From contig CADCXC010000003.1 in NCBI GenBank assembly GCA_902806595.1, positions 992,001 through 1,056,000 of the forward strand: a DNA stretch of 64,000 bases, given 5' to 3'. This DNA comes from Pyrenopolyporus hunteri. Lineage: Eukaryota; Ascomycota; Sordariomycetes; Xylariales; Hypoxylaceae. Positions 9,670 to 21,686 of the stretch are shown one piece after another. Below the pieces are notes generated by a model, which did no database searches, was not told the origin of the DNA, and saw only the letters and a program-made list of their open reading frames with translations. The position numbers and the translations under genes were made by a program. Every line of letters begins with the position of its first letter. Position 1 is the first letter of the stretch.

Positions 9670-11418
9670 TCAAAATTCCTCGATTGGATCTCCATCGAAA
9701 TCCGGTAGTCTTCGAATATCGGTCCTTCCATCCATGGCCCTTTTCTTGGGTCGGCCTCTCCTTTTCCTAGTATGGTTCGATATGAGAGATAGTTCTTCTG
9801 TTCTTGTTGTGTTTGAATTCACGAGTTTCCCCACAAAGGTTCTCGGCTGCGCAAAGCGAAATCGAGATTCTGACTCTCCTACGCTTGTTGAACCAACGGT
9901 GGCTCTGTTGCTAAGCACCGAGTCCGAAGCCGCAGTGCCATGTATCGCCCGATGGCTTTCACCCGAGGATATAGGGGAAGCAATTTTGGACTGGCTGTCA
10001 TCGCTGACTAAACAGTCCGTCCAAGCGGTGGTAGAAGTCTTAGTCACGTCGTCGGGGCTAATAGATGTCTCGGAAGGATGTAGCTCTGCTGCAACTCGAT
10101 GCGCAGCTTCTGCGAAGGCTTTCGCTCCTAGCTCATCGCTATTCCCGTTAAAAGCAAAATTCATCCAAGCGAGGTTATCGTCTACCGGCTGGGTTGCGTT
10201 TTGATCTTGATCCGGCCTGTTTTCAGGAAATCGAGGGGAATTTCCATGAACTGCGGCTTCAGTTTCTTCGTCGCTTGTGTTGGGTTCAGGACATGGATAG
10301 CTTGTCCCTGTATCCGTCTCACTCGATATTTCAAAACTCGGTAGTCTTCTCTGTAGATGAGACGGTAGGCCGTTGAGGTTTGAATTAGCAGACGAAGCCA
10401 CAGCCGGGGAGATAGTTGGCCTATGGCCTGGCCGAACAGCCGAAGAGTTATCGATCCAACCTCTCCAACGCTCTTGGTCTGCTTCCTGCGATAATGGAAC
10501 TGTCCTTGCTGGGCGGTCGACTTCTACTTTCATGCTCCCCTGATCCTCAGATTCCAAGGGTGACCAGCGAAGAACCGTAAAATGATTGGCTCGGAGAGGA
10601 GTTGGTTCATGAATTACCGAGGAGGAATATACAACATGAGTTGGCTGTTCTGGAATCTGCGCTCTGTTAACCGCCCCGGTACGTAGATCACCTAGCTCTT
10701 TTGTTCGTCTATGCTGTTGGTGCTCTCGTAACTGCAGTGATTCGCTCCTCCTTGACACGGCATACAAACATCGAGCTTGGCTAGGCTCTGGACTTGAAAT
10801 TGGATTCAACCTTTCCCGCGACGAACCTGCTAAGGGTTGTGGCGCTAAGCTATATCTCCTCGCTTTTGATTTAGACGACGTGCTTAGACTAGGACGGATT
10901 TCCTGACTACCGATCTGGATCTTTAGGGATTGGATGGCATCGTTACGGGATACATCCTCTGCGTCTTCGTGATGTTTCCGCGTTGTACGTATCCGTGGGC
11001 GCTCTACTTTACCCCATCTGGAGCCGGTAGATGCCTGGGGTTGTCTAGGAAAAGTGATGTCGATGGGTTGCTGTAGATTTAGCCCGGCCCAGTCTGCCCT
11101 GCCAAGCAATACCCTTCTCTTCTCGCGGGTGGATGATTTATGTTCCACATCACCTAGCGAATCCCGAGTCCGTTTACGCTTCTCCGCTAAAAGGGGGCTT
11201 GACGGTAGCCTGTGCGTCGGGCCATCGGAATCCTCTCGGCGTTCTGGGTTTCGAAGGTGTTGGGTTCCGAAAAAGGATATAGATATAGGACTTCGCTTTA
11301 CGCCGCCCTTGAGCAAATTGTTGCGGACCTTTGCAAAATGTTGTTTCTGTCGTGTGAGTAACTCATTGCGCTGTCTGCTCCTGGAGTGGCGGAAGAGGTT
11401 ACCTTCGGTCCAATTCAT
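9670..11418 (-). CDS. Disordered protein with C-terminal AT-hook, unknown function
   Basis: This intronless frame of 582 residues is not a recognised enzyme family. The N-terminus is a compact basic block (MNWTEGNLFRHSRSRQRNE, then LTRQKQHFAKVRNNLLKG). I believe it recurs at the start of several uncharacterised ascomycete proteins, but cannot verify this here. The middle is rich in Ser, Arg, Gln and Pro and predicted disordered by composition. Near the C-terminus, RKRRGRPKKRA (about 551-560) is a canonical AT-hook, followed by an acidic tail. A nuclear DNA- or chromatin-associated protein is the natural reading. The long single frame and codon quality argue it is real. Confidence 0.72.
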   Translation of the reverse strand: MNWTEGNLFRHSRSRQRNELLTRQKQHFAKVRNNLLKGGVKRSPISISFFGTQHLRNPERREDSDGPTHRLPSSPLLAEKRKRTRDSLGDVEHKSSTREKRRVLLGRADWAGLNLQQPIDITFPRQPQASTGSRWGKVERPRIRTTRKHHEDAEDVSRNDAIQSLKIQIGSQEIRPSLSTSSKSKARRYSLAPQPLAGSSRERLNPISSPEPSQARCLYAVSRRSESLQLREHQQHRRTKELGDLRTGAVNRAQIPEQPTHVVYSSSVIHEPTPLRANHFTVLRWSPLESEDQGSMKVEVDRPARTVPLSQEADQERWRGWIDNSSAVRPGHRPTISPAVASSANSNLNGLPSHLQRRLPSFEISSETDTGTSYPCPEPNTSDEETEAAVHGNSPRFPENRPDQDQNATQPVDDNLAWMNFAFNGNSDELGAKAFAEAAHRVAAELHPSETSISPDDVTKTSTTAWTDCLVSDDSQSKIASPISSGESHRAIHGTAASDSVLSNRATVGSTSVGESESRFRFAQPRTFVGKLVNSNTTRTEELSLISNHTRKRRGRPKKRAMDGRTDIRRLPDFDGDPIEEF

Positions 11419-14400
11419 AACTAAACTCGGATTCTCGATACGATGATGATTTGAGGTACGGGTATCCAGAAGAGGATTCGGAAAGGCCAGGATAAGGTAG
11501 ACGGGAATAAATAACGACGTAATACATACATGTAATCACCTACTGGGCGGTGGTTGACTGTCGCATACCTTAGGTACTAACTCTACATTATCTACCAAGG
11601 TGTTGTAGATCTGGGAGTTGTGAAGGAGATGCCCGGAAGAGCATCGAAGTCGTCCATCTACGTTGAATTGGAAGAAACTCTGTCCAGCTATCGCTGCTGC
11701 CATTCTTGCAATTTGACACGTGATGGTTCTGGATTAAGGTGCTCTTTCCCGTCGAAAGGCGGCAGTAACGTTCATGATTCTACCTGCCACCTGCCACCTG
11801 CCACCTACCTACCTTGGTAGCTCGGTACCCGCAGCTGTCATCCCTTCGATGTTCTTGTGCCACACAAACTCAGAAGAGACAGCGAAGTACCCAGAATGGG
11901 GGCCGGTGTGACTGATAGTGCTCGGTTGGAGTAGGTAGGTAGATACATGTATTGTACCCGCAATTCAGCTTTAACATAGTGCAAGTGACCTGTTAATGCA
12001 TTTTATACGCCGTTATAAGATATGATCACGACAACGTCTAGGTTGAAAGCACCTAAGAACCGCATGTGGAAATCAATAAGTCGGAAGAAGCTTTCGAGTA
12101 GATGGCTGGTGCTGTCATTATCTACCTGGGTATTCAGACTATCCCTCCTACCCCGAGGGTGAGGCGGTAAGCGAATGTCCCGTCGTGCAAATTTCGAAAC
12201 GCGTCAGCTCTTTGCGGTAATTAGAGAAAAAGGCAGCAGCTGATTGAAGCCACCGGCATTGTATTGATTGTCCCACGTAAGGGAGAAAAGAGCAAAAGGG
12301 AAAATGTTGCAACCCGCGGTAAAAGGGGGTATAACCGTCTCGGCGTAGCAAATGTTGGAAGAAAAGTTTTTAAGTTTTTTTTTTTTTTTCGATACCCCTA
12401 TACCCCTACCCGGTGTAGGCAATAAAAAGAGAACAATATTCAAAGCGATGAGGGATTAATGAAGGTTAAAGATTCCTTCACCCAAAATAGAGTTTGGGGG
12501 GCCCAATAGCAGACCGCGCTCACCCCGAATACTTACGTACTGCGTACTAGATGGAATTGGGCAATGAAAAGGTCAAGCAGCCAATCACAGCGCGACGATA
12601 ACACAGAGCACCGGTCCAAGCACTAGCAGGTCTGGCGTCGCACCAACCCCGCAATCCACCTTGCCTCCTCCTTCGGTGCAGAAGACGTAAAAGTTTGGGG
12701 TCAGCCTGGGTAGGTAGGTACGTACGTGGTACACCTCCAGACTTACATGTAGTGAGGGTATGAGGCAGATACCTGGGAAGTATACAGGTATCGTTACCTT
12801 GACACTTGGGTAAGCTGAAAGACACGCGGTGTGGTTGGATGAGTTTTAGAGAGTTTCATTTTCCGTGAGAACTATTCTACAACAAGCTTCATCCCCTATG
12901 CATTCGTACCTTTTCATGAAATTATTTTACGGCCTGAATGTAACTCGATTACACATAATCCGATGGAGTCGAGGAAATCGATTTGTCAAACTTTTTCAAT
13001 TTGACGTTGGGGGTCCGATCGAATAGGGCTAAGCGAGTCCCAGAAACCAAAATCCTCAGGATTTGAGACTGGCGGTCTCTGAGTGTGATGGTAGCAAATC
13101 AGACGGATATGTCAACTGGAGGTTACCAACGGTAACATACATACGAGCAACAAACACACGTAACGGGCCCTGACTTCGACCAGCCCACCTATTTGTGCTT
13201 GTTGTGCGTGTGTAGGAAAAGAAACTAAAATGTATAGGTTGAAAGAAAGTTGGTTGTACAATACAGTATTACAATTTGCGTCCTCATGCTTGTACGACTC
13301 TCTAACTTAAACGTTACAATTCGCGAACTAACTCGGCTCCTTTATTAAAAGGAGAACATTGAATACACCGCCTCGGGGGGCTTCTTCGTTTCTCGTATTT
13401 ACGCTATAAAAGCAGGCAAACTCAAGTAGGTACCTGGCGGATGTATAATACAACTGAGACAGTCGAGTAATAAAAGAAAAGTTCAATAGTAGCAATTACC
13501 GGAATTAATGACTCAAGTTCCCAGGGTCCGAATCGCGGGCCTTGGCCTTGGCTCCGTGCACAATTCGGTATATTCTCATAGTCCCCACAGAAATGCTCCT
13601 TTTGTTCGTCGTGCAAATATCCACAATATCAGATGGTTTTAGATTGAAACCTAGCGGCGGCGGCAATTCGGGTTCAGAAAAGCAAAGTGTCGTTCCCCAT
13701 ATTCAAGTCGATCCGCTCATGTGAATTCCCGAGCAGAGCTTCCGGTTCTAGGGCAACTCGGATTGCTGTACAGGTTATTATTGAGAAATTATACATCGCA
13801 TCAACAGGGTGACGATACCGGTCCCCGTCTACATCACACACGAGGGATTCAGATGTAACTTGAAGGGTCAGCCAGTACATACAAGAACGGATATCAGACC
13901 GGTTAACAAGTCGTTATTGGGGGCTAACTCGGATCCTCGAGCGTTTCCCACCGCAAGTTTACATAAAACTACGTCTAAAACATTTTGAACAGGTTTTGTT
14001 AGGATCGGCCACGATACTTCTTCTTTGATAGAGTACCTATGCAGAACCCTACCGCACATGCTGCGTGGTTCCGGCACCAAGATCAACATAGCCGATGTCA
14101 TATATTCACATTGTCCAAGATTCGGAACTCTAGGGCCATACGTAGAGTAGAAGCTTTCCATTACAACGTTTCGTCCTTTGTTGGTGAACCTTTCCTTCGT
14201 ATTGCTACGAGGGTAGACCTCTGATTGTTGAGCTCGGGACCGTTCAAAGGATGCCCGCGGCGTAAGGGAGCTCGGGTCGACAAGTCCTTGAGTACCCGTA
14301 GCGGTTCCACGATGCCGGATCCGTAGTTCCAGGTACAGGCGGTGCTAATCGACCCGGATAATTGCAGCGGCTAAGGAGCTGGACCTCTGGCGCGAGTTCT

Positions 14401-15235
14401 AGAAGTCCATAAAAAGAGGGTATTCGTGGATAAACCCATCCAATATGATGACAGCTTAAAACTCTGACCACGAGTAAAAACATAGTATTAAACATGTAGA
14501 ATACCTACATACATACCTAGGTACCTAGGTAGGTAGGTATGTACCAGGTTAATGTAGGTTAGCTTGGGTACCTAACGTGTTACCCACCATGCTAGAATTG
14601 AACATTTGCCTCGGGCACTAAGGAACTATCTACGCGTACCTATGTGTACATGTGGCTACTCGATCATGATACCTGTAGGTAACACTTAGGGTTGGGTGGC
14701 GTGTATAGGGTAAGACAGAGAGGTAGGCAGGCTGAAGGGGAAGCCCCCCATTGAATCCCACTACGACGTGCTACATGTATGGTAACGGTACCTTTCATGT
14801 ATGCATGTACGTTCCTAAAGGCAAGGATGGGCTAATGGGAAAGTTGACCGATCAGCTATTGACTGCAGCGAGGGCGCAGGCGCAGGTGCAGGTGCAAGGA
14901 GACAAATGGGACGGTGGGACCCCAACTCCCCCCAAGAGAAAGCAACCCCCTGCAGCGTAGGTAATCCGATATGGGCATTGTACGTACATACGTACCTGTT
15001 GTATACCTACATCGCCTCACACACCTGAGATACCTTCTATACATGTACGTAGGTACGTACATACCTAGGTAGGTACCTACCTACATACGTGCTATACGCA
15101 ACGTCTTTTCAGCACTACGAGCTAGAACACGACCGCCTTATCTCTAACCTTGAGCGACCCCGTACCTGCCTGTTCACAACTAAAAGGCGCCTCCCTCCGG
15201 TTGACGGAAATTCCCACATAAAAGCCTCAGCGTTC
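11419..15235. other. Long intergenic spacer with simple repeats, no convincing gene
   Basis: About 3.8 kb without a supported gene. It holds a three-copy CTGCCAC tandem at about 11784-11806, an 18-base T run at about 12374-12391, and dense TACC/GGTA palindromes at 12707-12726, 14505-14545 and 15041-15086. The short frames here encode no recognisable domain and lack codon bias. Confidence 0.5.
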
Positions 15236-15438
15236 CCCCCGCAATCTTTTTCTTCCTCGACTCTCTCCTATCGCATCTACTCTCTCACTCTCCCGTTCCT
15301 CTCCTTCGTCGATGATACAGTAGTATACCCCCTTTCGTTCTACGTTTATCCTTAAGAACACACGATTTTGCGAATTTGTACCCTCTAAAACATAGAAACT
15401 TACCCCCTAGAACGGTTTCATCCTCCAATACCGCAACC
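15236..15438 (+). promoter_or_regulatory. CT-rich promoter and leader of glutamine synthetase
   Basis: The 200 bases before the start codon are rich in pyrimidines (TTTTTCTTCCTCGACTCTCT and similar runs to about 15310). Such tracts mark strongly expressed fungal housekeeping genes and the transcription start zone. ATG at 15439 follows the favourable context GCAACC. Confidence 0.5.
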
Positions 15439-17374
15439 ATGGTGAGCCTCTTCCTGCACCCAAACCCCACTGGCCTGCCATCGCCAGCCAATTACCCCTC
15501 ACTTTACGTGAATATTTGCTAACAGAATCCCGCTACCAGGCCGAAAACCACTATGTCTCGTACACTGAGAACGTGAGCACGCGATACACCCCCAACAATG
15601 CGCATGGACAGGACGCATCGGCTGGCTGCGTTGCGGCTGCGACTGTCCGCCCTACGAGATCATGGTTGCTGACTTTTCTATCCGTTGTAGTTGATGAAGT
15701 ACATGAAGCTCGACCAGAAGGGAAACGCCATGGCGGAGTACATCTGGATCGATGCTAACGGCCATGTTCGATCTAAGAGCAAGGTACGTGACTTCGCCCC
15801 AATCCTTATCTACGTCGAATCCTCTGCATTCCTGTTACATGATACCCTCCTCATGTCAGGGCACTTCAGCGCCCTTTTGTTGGCCGGTCGGAGACGTGCC
15901 GGTACCTACATACGAGAGGACCCTGATTTTTCTCCTGATCGAACCTGCCGGCGAGTTTCGATTCGTGGGCTGTGTGGTCTGCTTGGATTGTTTTCTAGAC
16001 TCGCAGATCCCTGTTTAGAACCTTGCCCGGCTCGGATATGATCGAAAATAGAACCGGCTTCCTCCGACCTCGCCCACTTAGCGTCACTCGTTTCCTTCAT
16101 TTTTTCTCCATATCGCCGAGAATATCCTCGACCCCACAATGCAGCGCGCAATGGCTCTTTGTCAATTGTGCGCCTTTCTAGCCGTGGCGCAAGTGGCCAT
16201 GTGGGCGTCATCACTCGTATCTGCGCCTAGTGGCGAGCCGTTATTGTTTACCGGCTCCACCGCAACACCCCTTTTCGCGCCCGACGCTAAAGGCTCATTC
16301 AAATTTCGCTGTCCTGTGGTTGCGAACGTGCGCTGACTGTGCTTTCACGTGTCTAGACCATCACCAAGATCCCAAATGACGGTGTCTTCAAGCCCGAGGA
16401 TCTTCCTGTGTGGAACTTCGACGGTTCCTCTACCGGACAGGCTCCGGGTGACAACAGCGATGTCTACCTGCGACCCGTGGCCGTGTACCCCGATCCCATG
16501 CGAGGTGTTCCCAACATCCTAGTCCTTGCCGAGTGCTGGAACGCCGATGGCACGCCCAACAAGTTCAACCACCGCCACGAGTGCGCCAAGCTGATGGAGG
16601 CCCACGCCGACCATGTGCCGTGGTTTGGTCTTGAGCAGGAGTACACTCTCTTCGATATGGAGGACAGGCCCTACGGCTGGCCCAAGAATGGTTACCCTGC
16701 TCCCCAGGGCCCCTACTACTGCGGTGTCGGTGCCGGCAGGGTAATGTGTCGCGACATTGTCGACGCCCACTACAAGGCTTGCTTATACGCTGGCATCAAG
16801 ATCTCGGGCACCAACGCCGAAGTCATGCCTGCCCAGTGGGAGTTCCAGGTCGGCCCCTGCGAAGGAATTGAGATGGGCGATCAGCTCTGGATGGCTCGAT
16901 TCCTTCTTCACCGTGTTGCTGAGGAATTCGGTGCCAAGATCTCAGTTCAGCCTAAGCCCATCCCTGGCGACTGGAACGGTGCTGGTCTCCACACCAACTT
17001 CTCCACCAAGGAAATGCGTGTCGAGGGTGGCATGAAGGTATGACTCTTTTACGCCCTTACTTGTGTATTTCATGTCAAGTCTAACATTCGAGTAGCACAT
17101 CGAGGAGGCGATCAAGAAGCTCGAGGGCCGACACAAGGAACACATTGCCGTGTACGGCGAGGGCAACGAGCAACGTCTGACGGGCCGACACGAGACGGGC
17201 GCCATCGACCAATTCAGCTTCGGCATTGCTAACCGAGGCGCTTCCATCCGTATCCCGCGAGAATGCGCCGCCAAAGGCTACGGTTACTTCGAAGACCGAC
17301 GACCAGCGTCGAATGCTGACCCGTACCAAATCACGGGTATAATTATGGAAACTATTTTCGGCGCAGCAAACTAG
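15439..17374 (+). CDS. GLN1: Glutamine synthetase, eukaryotic type
   Basis: ATP-dependent ligation of ammonium to glutamate, in the cytosol; the central step of nitrogen assimilation. Five coding exons: 15439-15441, 15540-15572, 15691-15783, 16357-17037 and 17096-17374, 362 residues, the usual fungal length. Exon 1 is just the ATG, spliced from GTGAGC to CTACCAG so that the protein opens M-AENHYVSYTENLMKYM. Hallmarks are MAEYIWIDANG, WNFDGSSTGQA (beta-Grasp), the catalytic NAEVMPAQWEFQVGP, KPIPGDWNGAGLHTNFST and FGIANRGASIRIPR, ending METIFGAAN. Intron 3 is 573 bp, far longer than the other introns here. The phases of all four junctions agree. The starting frame inside exon 2 (ATG TCT CGT) does not join in frame, which supports the micro-exon. 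Confidence 0.93.
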
Positions 17375-20106
17375 GCGGGAGGATGGGATACCCCTTTGGT
17401 AGTAATGACTTTGCTTTTAGGCCTAATATTCGCATAGAACGGGAGTCTTTAAAGACATGAATTGACACGAATGAATTTTTTCAATTACCTTCTTCATCGT
17501 ATCCCTGCGACTACTGTTCGTGATTCCACAAATTGATCCGGTTAGACTCAGCCTCAGTACCCTCTGTCTACTACCCAAGGTACTCAGCCCACCCCTTTGG
17601 AAGTTGATATGGTGGCGCAATACGACCGGTCGGTTCTTCAGGTAGGTGACATATTTACAGTGAGCAGTACGCGCTTCGTAAGGTGGGCGATTATACCCAT
17701 CATCAGGCGAATTAATAGACTATCTAACTTCACCTCCTACATGAACGATTGAGCACGCATTGCAATTGACATGCCTTGGACAGGCAAATAAGCAGCATAG
17801 TTGACTCCCGACGTCATAGTGTTTCTGAGCTCACCAGAAAACGGCTGGAGATTGTTGAATGACACAAGAATTTCAATTCCAGTCCACAGAGCACGTACAT
17901 ACACTACGTGATCATGCATAACCTACTTTCGCCTTTCTGGATAGCTTCAGACAACCTTCCATACGATGCTCGTCAAGCCCAGCCATGTAACATGATACAG
18001 GGTAGATACACCGCTATCGAACCTCTTAGCTACACAGGGCGCTTCGGGCCAATAGAATCCTAGGATTGCGGCGTGGTATTGCCTATTCCGTGCGTTAAAG
18101 CCTTCGCATGCCGCTCGCACCCGTTGGTCGGTGTCATATGGTATTATGGTCTGTGCTGTTATTGACGTCACATGGGATCTTCCCTGTCCAGGTAGAGAGA
18201 TAAAGCTTCTGATTGAATGATTTCACCTCGGGGAACGTATATATCCGTATATACCGAGGTAACCTCGCTTCTTGAGATCGAGAGGGAAGTTCTTATTTTT
18301 CGTTCTGTTTGTTACACAGATCGCCCTGAGATCATTTACTTCATAATTGCCGTTTGTAGATCCGGGATTGACGCTGGGATAACTGAGTCGAGTATTCCGT
18401 TAAGAGTACCCACTTTCACTTCACCACTCGCTGCGGGACGGTGTGGTCGTGTGGGGGCGACGACTGCTGATTTGTGACTTGTACGGTCTGATGGTCTGCC
18501 CACCTACTTCCCAAACAGGCATCCGAAGCTGACATCACGCCGTGGGGAAGGAAGATAACCGATGTATGTAATGGAGGGCTGGAGATCGAGATAAAAAGTC
18601 TTGGGTTAGGTTAGGTACTTGGGTGGTACGGATATGGCCCTGTCGATGGTGAGTTGAAGTACGACGATGTAAAGGACTCTTTCTAGTATGATATGGAGGT
18701 GGGATACGCGGATCTGCGATGCGGATTAACATCATAGGTTCTGTGTGCACGAATACAGAAAGGACGTGCAACGCTCTAGGCTCGAAAGGTGCATGGTGTC
18801 GGTACTCGAGAATGTCGTCGACTACACTGCCATCATAGGGTCTTCTCGTCTCTCAACCTGCGAAACCCAACCCCATTCGACATCGCACCAGATGGCGGGT
18901 TGAAGTTATATCAGACATGACGTACCATGTTTCTCAGGTGTGAATTGAGACTACATCTATGTATTATGCAAGGGTTCTATGTTAGGTATGAATGATGCGC
19001 GATTAGGAGGTATATCACGTAAATTTTATCTTGGATCCATAAGTCTATTAACGACCGCGCCTGTGTAGTCCTTTCTGACTCTCCATCTAGTATTAGGCGA
19101 CTTTGAACGCTATTGGCTGTATGTATCAAAGAGCTTGTAGTGTTTCGTCCGTGGTCTATGGAAGTTCAACGGAGCAAGGCCGTCAGTGCGGACAAGCAGA
19201 GATCGAACGGTGTCACTCGGATTTTACATGCGTTTTTAGAGAAGCGTGAGCATAGCCATTATTCACCGAGACATTGGAAGCCCCTCGCCTTGTGAATTTC
19301 TAGAAGTTCTCAACTGTTGACATTTGAGAATAGGGGAGGAATAGGGGCTTGGTGGATCTAGCTCCCCGAACGCTGGCTCGTCTTTAAACTTCTCATTAGT
19401 GGACTCGGATCGCCTATTCCCCAAGGCATCAATGGCAAAGGAATCATGTGGGTGGATTGAGGAAATATAGGGGTAACCGAAAATGAGGCGTTGTATAACT
19501 GAGGCGGACTAGATGATGTGAGTACCTTCAAGTTACCTATCTCTATATAGGAGACGCCTTTGAAGGATGACCGTTCTTCTCTTATATCTCTACTCCGCGA
19601 TCTGGTTTCGAATGACGCTAATGAGAGTTTACTTAAGAACCTTGGGCAGCTCATAAATAGATAGACCTATGAAGAGCTCTGGGACTCTTGTGGCGCTTAG
19701 GGGACGTGACACCTCGATATTGCAACCCTAGATACTTGGTCTTGGACGATGGGCCTTGCTGGTTCCACCACCACCACCACCATTGATATGTAACTAGATC
19801 CTTAGATGTTGATAAGGCAGTCCAGTAGCATCATTGGAATGGCAGATTTTTAGAGTCTCGGATCTAGGGTTGCCCCAGGGAGATGCTTTGACCAACCCGG
19901 CCAGTTCCATAATTTTTCTAGCATACTCAATGACTAAGACATCACCAAGCCGGTATAGAGGAAATCGTCAGGTAGCGTTGGGCCTCAGGCCGCATTTTTC
20001 CCGTTGGGGCGTGTGCACACCATTGAGCGCAAACATAGCAGCATGAATTCGCCTCCATCGCCGTGTTACCCAAGACGTTGAGGCGCAACCAAATCTAGGA
20101 TCTTTA
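17375..20106. other. Intergenic spacer, no gene seen
   Basis: A 2.7-kb spacer between convergent genes. It contains a short CCA-repeat at about 19766-19783. Open frames on both strands are short and match nothing I recognise. Confidence 0.45.
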
Positions 20107-20589
20107 TCACTGCGGAACAGTGTTCACCACTTCCCCGTTCTCTATATACACCGTTTCCCAGCCGAATTTAACCTCGCCCCTGGATGTATCGATCCATCCT
20201 ACCTCGACGTCGCGCCCCCTCTCCTTATTTTCCGGATCAGCTATGATGGCTTTCATCACATGAATGCTAGGGACGTAATATGTGAGCGTCAAATGGGCTT
20301 CGTTAGTTTTCCAACCAGGGCGCGCCTCTTCCACGATTGGGCGGTACTGTCCAGTGAGAGTGGAGGGTGTGATAGTCTGGATTTTTATTAAGATTTTAGC
20401 TCGTAAGGTAGATATATCTCTCTGGGCTAGAAGGCGTACGGATGTGTAGCGAAGCACGTTATGCCTTTTAAGTAGCGTAACCCACTTGGGGGTTACTACC
20501 TCGTTAATATATTTCTCGAATGCTTCATCTGTCACTGAATCAAGTTTGTAATGGACAACTTCAATCTTGAGGATATCTCTTGACGACAT
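20107..20589 (-). CDS. EthD-domain (dimeric alpha/beta-barrel) protein
   Basis: 160 residues from the ATG at 20589 (MSSRDILKIEVVHYK); an in-frame ATG at 20622 adds eleven poorly conserved residues. The EthD-like ferredoxin fold is suggested by the strand HYKL, a helix with EVVTPKWVTLLKRHNVLRYT, the block ARPGWKTNEAHLTLTYYV and the C-terminal GWIDTSRGEVKFGWETVYIE. That last block is typical of fungal EthD proteins. Members are small dimeric cytosolic proteins that act as accessory factors or cyclases in polyketide or aromatic metabolism. No polyketide synthase or tailoring gene lies nearby, so the role here is open. Confidence 0.75.
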   Translation of the reverse strand: MSSRDILKIEVVHYKLDSVTDEAFEKYINEVVTPKWVTLLKRHNVLRYTSVRLLAQRDISTLRAKILIKIQTITPSTLTGQYRPIVEEARPGWKTNEAHLTLTYYVPSIHVMKAIIADPENKERGRDVEVGWIDTSRGEVKFGWETVYIENGEVVNTVPQ

Positions 20590-21686
20590 CGTTATTATGA
20601 ATTTAGGCGAGGAGGTTAACAAGCACTTGAAGGTGCATATTAGGGCGAAGATTGGAGCAACATAGTATTGATGGCCTTAACATATATATATCTTGATTTT
20701 AACTAAAAGATGGGCTTGGGGGGGTCTGTGGGCAAACATTCTGGATTGCGGACGTTGGGATACAGGTTTATTCCGATGACTAGCAATGTTTGGGGGTCTA
20801 CGGGGAAGACGGGTTAGAGAATTGTTTGTATATGAGCCAATAATACCCTAAAATTCGTATGGCGCATGTTGGACGAAAGAGTTGGTCTAAACCAACTTCA
20901 TCGTCCGTTGGGAACTCCGCGGATTCGAGCCTATCGCGACTGTTGTATGGATGAGACGGTTGTTAACTCTGGGGGGTGGCAGCATTAGCTCCGCGATATG
21001 AAACCCCTCCGGGCGTTGATATTGATCAAAGGAACCAACAGACATATCACATAGAATTAAACGTTGCTGACTATGATTGTCACATAGACGCGTACCTATC
21101 TGCGTAATCAGTTGACGGTGGGTTGAAATGATAGAAAAGGGGAATGGGTTGAATGCAAACGTAATCACGGTTATAGTCACGTGTCACAGCACGTGCATCC
21201 TGTTATGCAGCAGTTGCATGTACTATGTACCTATGATAAGTACCACCACGGATGTACCTCATCATGCAGCGTGGCTGTGTAGGGGGTGGAGCTCGTATCA
21301 CCTGCTTACCTAATTCAAAGGCCAAGCCACGAAATTACACGGAGACAATCACTTCGATGGCTGAGTCTTATCTGCGACGCCATCTTCCTCCTCTACGAAC
21401 CGAACCCCCCGAGGACAGGCAACCCTGTCATCAAGCAATCAGCAATCCCGTCGTCGCACTTGCGTGTCCATCATAGAACGAGTCTTTCCATGTTTCACTA
21501 GGCGTCAATCCGCAGAGCGAGCGTCAAACTTCCAGCTGCCTCGGTTTCCGAGTTCCCCGCGAGACGAGCGACCTGGATTGTAGGATTTCCCGATCGCGAC
21601 TCTATCCTGCCTTGCCTGCCCGGATTCCTCTCCCGACGTTTTCTTTCTAGCACGAGACTAGAGCTGAGGGGCTCCAGTTCTTCGAA
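20590..21686. other. Divergent promoter region between the EthD-like and CDC50 genes
   Basis: About 1.1 kb shared upstream region. Short frames in it are not supported. Confidence 0.4.

Noticed and set aside
11620..14960. Several 60-97 codon frames in the long spacer
   Set aside because: No homology, no codon bias and no consistent splice structure; expected by chance at this length.
15691..16041. Frame of 116 codons reading through exon 3 into intron 3 of glutamine synthetase
   Set aside because: Only its first 31 codons are GS; the remainder is intron sequence, and splicing at 15783/16357 restores the conserved protein.
20107..20622. EthD-like gene as part of a polyketide cluster
   Set aside because: No polyketide synthase, oxidoreductase set or regulator lies next to it; neighbours are housekeeping genes.
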